From Owenia fusiformis (lineage: Eukaryota; Annelida; Polychaeta; Sabellida; Oweniidae): 64,000 bases of DNA. Position 1 is the first letter of the stretch. Each line of letters opens with the position of its first letter. Both the position numbers and the translations under genes were made by a program. The notes below the pieces were generated by a model. The model did not search any database. It was not told the origin of the DNA and saw only the letters and a program-made list of their open reading frames with translations. This document shows, piece by piece, positions 59,601-64,000 of this stretch. Location: contig CAIIXF020000005.1 of the NCBI GenBank assembly GCA_903813345.2, forward strand, positions 40,899,394 to 40,963,393, read 5' to 3'.

Positions 59601-61574
59601 AGATACAGTTTATGTAGACTTACTGTATTTCCAGCGAATTTAGTCATTGGTGCTCTGTAGAACATGAGCATCTTCTGCCACGGTGAAAGACTCTCTGCAG
59701 CGTTGCCAAGGGGCTGGTAGCGAATGCCACAAAATATTAGAGGGGGGAATATTAGCGCAAGTACAACTCTCCACCAGTCAGAGCCAATGCCTCGTTTCCA
59801 TCGTATTGTGATACAATTCTGGCAACATACAGTTGATAGAAATTTCTGAAATGAAACATAAAGGATTCTATCAATTTATGTAGTTGTATTGTTGGAATAA
59901 AGTTTGTCATAATTTACAATATTTAAAGTAATTTCATAAATCTCTGAAAAAGGTAAATTAATAAAGTATGAATTGATAAATTGAAATTTTTAACTGTTTT
60001 TGATGAATATCATCCTCACTCACAAGTTCTCAGATTCTAAAGACATTTTCCATTTTAAATAAATGCTTTCATTTCTTATCTAGGAACACTGCTAACCATG
60101 TTAATAACACTGCTAACCATGTTAATAACACTGCTAACCATGTTAATAACACTGCCAACCATGTTAATAACACTGCTAACCATGTTAATAACACTGTTAA
60201 CCATGTTAATAACACTGCTAACCATGTTAATAACACTGCTAACCATGTTAATAACACTGCCAACCATGTTAATAACACTGCGAACCATGTTAATAACACT
60301 GCTAACCATGTTAATAACACTGCTAACCATGTTAATAACACTGCTAACCATGTTAATAACACTGCTAACCATGTTAAGAAGTCATTAAATACTTTTTAAG
60401 CTGGTCCATTGCAAAAACAAACTAAATAATGTTCTTGATCTTCCATATGTGACAGAGTGGAAATATTCGAAGGGTAAAATGTATAGGTCCAAATAAATAT
60501 ATAGACATAGATACAGCATGGGCCAAACATTTTACCTACACAAATTGTATATAACATACCTTGTCATTTGCCTCCGCTGCCATTTCTAACACATTCATGC
60601 TACCCCACGTCTCATACTCTCGCTCAACCAAAATGGCTGCCTTATCTGGATCTGTACTGTAGCACTCATCCAGCACTCCACATGCCATTTGCTCAAACTC
60701 TCTGCAAAGAAACCAACATCATACTATCTGTATGTGTGACAATGCTTATCTACATATGTCAATCACTTCTGTAACACTTTTATGTCACCACCAGAAGTGG
60801 TGACACGTTGCTACTGGCAAATGTGATATCACTCAAAATTATCAAATATTCTATGTAAATCCTATAGAAATACCTCACCTCTGACTGTGTAAATATTCAT
60901 CATTTAGATCTGAATCATAGAGGGCAGTGCGGTCTGCTAGAGATTTACAGATGGCACTTGCGGCAATGGCGTTGATAACTGCTTCGTCACCTCGTTCCCA
61001 TAGAAACTTGGCCAACTCAAGCCTGGAAAATACATGTTCACACACAATCATTTGTTTTATTTCAAATGAGAATTCACGCTATGTGAACTGCCAATGCTTT
61101 ACTAATGTATGGTGCTATGAATATATCAATGTATAATCGCGAGTATAATAAATAGAAATCGTCCAATTTATTCATATTTATTTATTGTTCATTGATTGTT
61201 TATTTTCAATCAAAGTTGCTATTCAATCCATTTCAACATATTTACAACATTTTTCAAAACAAGTAACTTGGTTTCCCTTTCATCACTACTCAACCTTGGA
61301 TGCATACCATATTAAATAAAAAAAACACTGACCTGTTCATGAGAACTGCCCAAATAAATAGTTCACGGAATGGTTTATGGAAGGTTTCATACGATAAAGT
61401 TGCTTGCATTCTCTCATCCTGAACAAGAACCATTGTGTCATTGTTATACAGGTGGTGGTGATATTTTTTGACGAGAGTTTTCAGGAGAGATTGGACATCA
61501 TGTAGGCAGTACATGGAGCTCTTGTGTTTAGTAATCTCAGACAGGAGATCCTTCAAGTGACAATTCCTAGGCAT
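53662..61574 (-). CDS. TRPM cation channel, C-terminal 1,032 residues
   Basis: Twelve minus-strand exons in phase: 61574-61333, 61022-60879, 60701-60560, 59845-59624, 59293-59165, 58992-58741, 58346-58172, 57965-57815, 57367-57189, 56897-56765, 56338-56092 and 54744-53662 (TGA). The order is: TRPM homology region ending LFIWAVLMNRLELAKFLWER; pre-S1 and S1-S2 (VLIGWIGTMVMEEIRE); S3-S4 (WWNYSFYNRLDALTIFLF, YARMMRVYSAHSQLGPK); S5 and pore; S6 (LLLNLLIAIFS); TRP helix (VYEEVEENSIEIWKYDMYFL); and a coiled coil (ENRVKAMKERMDGMYKILEE). The pore stretch YPYWQIYGEIFLEEIS carries the Gly-Glu found in TRPM1/3/6/7, suggesting divalent permeability. A Cys pair and an NTT sequon lie in the outer loop. A tail of about 440 residues, rich in Ser, Pro, Gln and Asn, ends in a short helix (AMEQRLQHIERNTGKSL); no kinase or NUDT9-like domain is seen. 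N-terminal exons lie beyond the window. Confidence 0.95.
55012..56007. mobile_element. Fold-back mariner-like element with transposase 3' end in both arms
   Basis: CAGGGTGACCGGAAAAAGGG at 55012 and its inverse at 56007 are flanked by TA. The arms are about 385 bp each (55012 to about 55400 and about 55625-56007). The right arm reads PPDFFLWGNLKDNVYQNNPE then TIADLK, the C-terminal signature of mariner/Tc1 DDE transposases; the left arm carries the same sequence inverted and decayed. It sits in the last TRPM intron. Confidence 0.85.
55644..55847 (+). pseudogene. Transposase C-terminal fragment
   Basis: About 66 codons beginning NPPDFFLWGNLKDNVY, then TIADLKVAINAKCNAITRSE, match the end of mariner-family transposases (PPDFFLWGYLK...). 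The last catalytic Asp region would lie just upstream; the catalytic core is absent, so it cannot work. Confidence 0.8.
57367..57492. repeat. 25-bp tandem repeat at a TRPM splice acceptor
   Basis: About five copies of TGAATGTACAATGATTCACA + TTGAC (some with AAAATG). They directly abut the 3' splice site of the TRP-helix exon (57367), replacing the expected pyrimidine tract region. Confidence 0.8.
60088..60378. repeat. 21-bp minisatellite, about 14 copies, TRPM intron
   Basis: Near-perfect copies of ACACTGCTAACCATGTTAATA, with single-base variants GCC, GTT and GCG. The unit is a multiple of three without stops, so long spurious reading frames occur on both strands. Confidence 0.95.
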
Positions 61575-61706
61575 CTGCAAATAAGTTCAGTAAGGGTCAA
61601 TATTCATATAAAAAGAATTCTCGTTTTCAAACAAATGTCATTGTGAAATACAGTAAAACCTGAGAACGAGGACCAGAACAAGTCCCTACAGAGACATTTC
61701 TATTAC

Positions 61707-61834
61707 ATCCAAAAACAGTTGAGTCAGTCCCTCGATGAGCACAGCTCGTCTGGTGTAGTCAAGCTTTGTTAAAAGATTTGCATTTGTCATTTGAGTCATG
61801 GCAATTAATAATACATCAAAAAGATTAAAATATC
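61707..61834 (-). CDS. Possible further upstream TRPM exon
   Basis: Bounded by TTTATAG on the 5' side and GAT|GTAATA on the 3' side, in phase with the exon at 61574. It reads YFNLFDVLLIAMTQ ... AVLIEGLTQLFLD, loosely like the FV.LFLD helices of the TRPM linker repeats. The donor is weak and the match is low. It could be chance. Confidence 0.3.
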
Positions 61835-61849
61835 CTATAAAAAATACTA

Positions 61850-63115
61850 TTGTGGGTACTGGGCTCACATGGTGTTGCTCATAAATGAATGATGGCTAAA
61901 TGGCAGAAAATAAAAAAACGGATGAAATTTTTTGCCTATTTTTGTAACAAAATTATTTCATACAACTACTCTTTACAATGACATGGCTTTTTACAATGCA
62001 GGACACCTGAAATCATTTCTAAAAATGGTGACCATTTTGAAAATAGGCAAGCTTTTGAACCAGGAGTCATAGGGGGGGTTTCTGTATTGATGTTGAATAA
62101 AAATAACTTGAAATAGGAATCCTATCTACAGAGGTCTTTTAAAAGGCAAATGGTCCAAAAGTGGATTTCGCGAGACAGATGGACAAATCAATATTAACTA
62201 GAATGGCTGAAAATAAAATAAATAGTACCGTGGGTACTGGGCTCACATGGTGTTGCTCAAAAGTCAATGATGGCTAAAATGGCAGAATATAAAAAAATAG
62301 ATGTAATTTTTGCCGATTTTTTTGTAACAAAATTATTTCCTACAACTACTCTTTACAGTGACATGACTTTTTACAGTACAGGACACCTGAAATTATTTGT
62401 AAAGCTAGGAAATGGGCAACAAGTGAATTTCGCAAGACAAAAATGGCAACCATTTTGAAAATAGACAATCTTTTGAACCAGGAGTCATAGGGGAGTTTTC
62501 TGTATTGATGTTGAACGAAAATAACTTAAATCGGGAATCCTATCCACAGAGGTTTTAAGGCAAATGGTCCAAGACATTATGGACAAATCAATGTTAACTA
62601 AAATGGCTGAAAATAAAAAAAACAGATATAACTTTTTGCCCATTTTTTGGAACAATATTATTTCATACAACTACTCTTTACATTGACATGGATTTTTACA
62701 ATGCAGGACACCTGAAATTATTTGTAAAGCTAGGAAATGGGCCAAAAGTGAATTCTGCGAGACAAAATTGGCGACCATTTTGAAAATAGGCGAGCTTTTG
62801 AACCAGGAGTCATAGAGGAGTTTTCTACATTGATGTTGAACAAAAATAACTTAAAACCGGAATCCTATTGATAGAGGTTTTAAGGCAAATGGTTCAAAAG
62901 TAGATTTCGTGAGATAGATGAACAAATCAATGTTAACTATAAAATGGCTGAAAATAAAAAAACGGATAAAATATTTTGCCGATTTTTTGTAACAAAATTA
63001 TTTCATATAATTACTCTTTACAGTTACATGGCTTTTTACAATGCAGGACACCTGAAATTATTTGTAAAGCTAGGAAATAGGCCAAAAGTGAATTTCGCGA
63101 GACAAAAATGCCGAC
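61850..63115. repeat. Tandem repeat of about 330-380 bp, four copies
   Basis: ATGGC(A/T)GAAAATAAAAAAAC followed by GCAGGACACCTGAAAT and GAACCAGGAGTCATAG recurs at about 61899, 62279, 62602 and 62944. Copies are diverged and non-coding. It probably lies inside the TRPM gene between known exons and those to the right. Confidence 0.75.
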
Positions 63116-64000
63116 ATTTCTTCACCCTTCCATTCCAACTCATAGAACTTGCATCATCTGCAATAGAATAACTTTTGCATGACAAACAAAACAGGGGATA
63201 CAGTGTACATTGATACAATACTACATGAACCATCACATCGTCACTTGACTAAAATCAAGAGAAATGCCAAAAAAACAGTTTCTGGGAAAAGACGAAGAAA
63301 ATAACCTGGCTCAAAGAGGAGGGATCCTTTTTGCAAAAGTGGCAGAACATTCATTGTTTAATGTAAAAGGCAAATTGTGGTTTATGCCAATTTTCCAGGT
63401 TCTTTAATATTTTCTGGGACTGTTAAAAAATTCTGTTATTTTGTGTATTTCCCGTGTTTAATAACTTTTTATCTGGGTTGGTAGGTAAGGTAAAGAAAAG
63501 AGCATAAGGTTGATTGTGTACTGCTTGCTTTTATGTGAATGCTGTGCATCTTAGATACCTTGAAAGATGAGCAGCATAATAATGATTTATAAAGCAATTC
63601 AAACGTTTATATGGCATCTAACCATAATAAAATGAAATATAATCATTAAATAAATAATGTTGTAATGATTAAGCAAGCACATAAACATAAACTTAAGTAA
63701 AAATAATGTTGTTATTATAACCTCTAATTTGCTTGTTTCATTTATGAGAATCCCTTTCAACAAGAATCATTTATGTTTTTCCTTTTAAGTCACAAGTTGC
63801 TTGATACAGAATAGAGGAAGACATAAACATTTAATAAAGCTGATCAAATACATTTGATAATATAGGGATTCATTTCTTGAGAAAAATAAGGATTCAGCAT
63901 GACTTGTTATACATTCAGTTAAGGGCAACATAGAAGTTATGATATCCTGCTGAAGTGTTTTACTTCATCACAACATCCAGGACTGTTCAACAACAGGAAT
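63116..64000. other. Right edge, no gene supported
   Basis: AT-rich DNA without recognisable exons; probably TRPM intron, since the N-terminal exons of that gene must lie to the right. Confidence 0.4.

Noticed and set aside
60069-60388. Repetitive reading frames LTWLAVL, INMVSSV and LITLLTM
   Set aside because: Produced by the 21-bp minisatellite in an intron of TRPM.
61686-61868. 60-codon frame as a certain TRPM exon
   Set aside because: The similarity is weak and the only in-phase donor is poor; kept only as a low-confidence candidate.

Overview
This is a 64 kb AT-rich stretch of an animal nuclear genome. Genes are split by GT-AG introns, have AATAAA-type signals, and sit among many DNA-transposon remnants and satellites. 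The gene set (YKT6, BBIP1, a TRPM channel, a PhoPQ-related/AprA-like hydrolase) and the repeats (mariner, hAT, TTAA-flanked elements, arrays rich in AGGTCA half-sites) suggest an invertebrate, probably marine. The phylum cannot be fixed from sequence alone.

Layout. (1) 118-2915 (+): the last eight exons of a PhoPQ-activated-pathogenicity-related / AprA-like alpha/beta hydrolase, followed by a 183-bp tandem repeat. (2) 7.0-17.7 kb (+): three tandem two-exon genes, here called SPQ-A, -B and -C, that I do not recognise from any family. Each has a signal-peptide exon, then a phase-0 intron, then an exon encoding peptides starting SPQ or SPR, each preceded by a furin-type KKR/RRRR site. This looks like a locally amplified, fast-evolving family of secreted multi-peptide precursors, and is the best candidate for an undescribed system here. 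(3) 17.85-18.74 kb: a minisatellite. (4) 21.9-46.4 kb (-): a complete seven-exon YKT6 R-SNARE gene. Its fourth intron is 20.6 kb and is almost filled by a 19 kb array (23.63-42.59 kb) of two hairpin-delimited repeat families, all in one orientation. (5) 48.26-50.17 kb: a long inverted-repeat element with a cluster of ACCGACAATTGTCGGT palindromes and a tRNA-like segment. (6) 50.96-51.25 kb (+): BBIP1, the small BBSome subunit. (7) 53.66 kb to at least 61.6 kb (-): the 3' twelve exons of a TRPM channel (S1-S6, TRP helix, coiled coil, long disordered tail); its N-terminal exons lie beyond the window.

The intergenic and intronic DNA is rich in non-autonomous DNA transposons. Several have exact target-site duplications: two hAT-like (8 bp), one with a 9-bp duplication (Mutator-like), one flanked by TTAA, and several TA-flanked mariner/Tc1-type elements, one pair nested. 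The conserved genes serve vesicle fusion (YKT6), ciliary trafficking (BBIP1) and cation entry (TRPM) and are not an obvious functional unit. Only the SPQ trio reads as a functional cluster.
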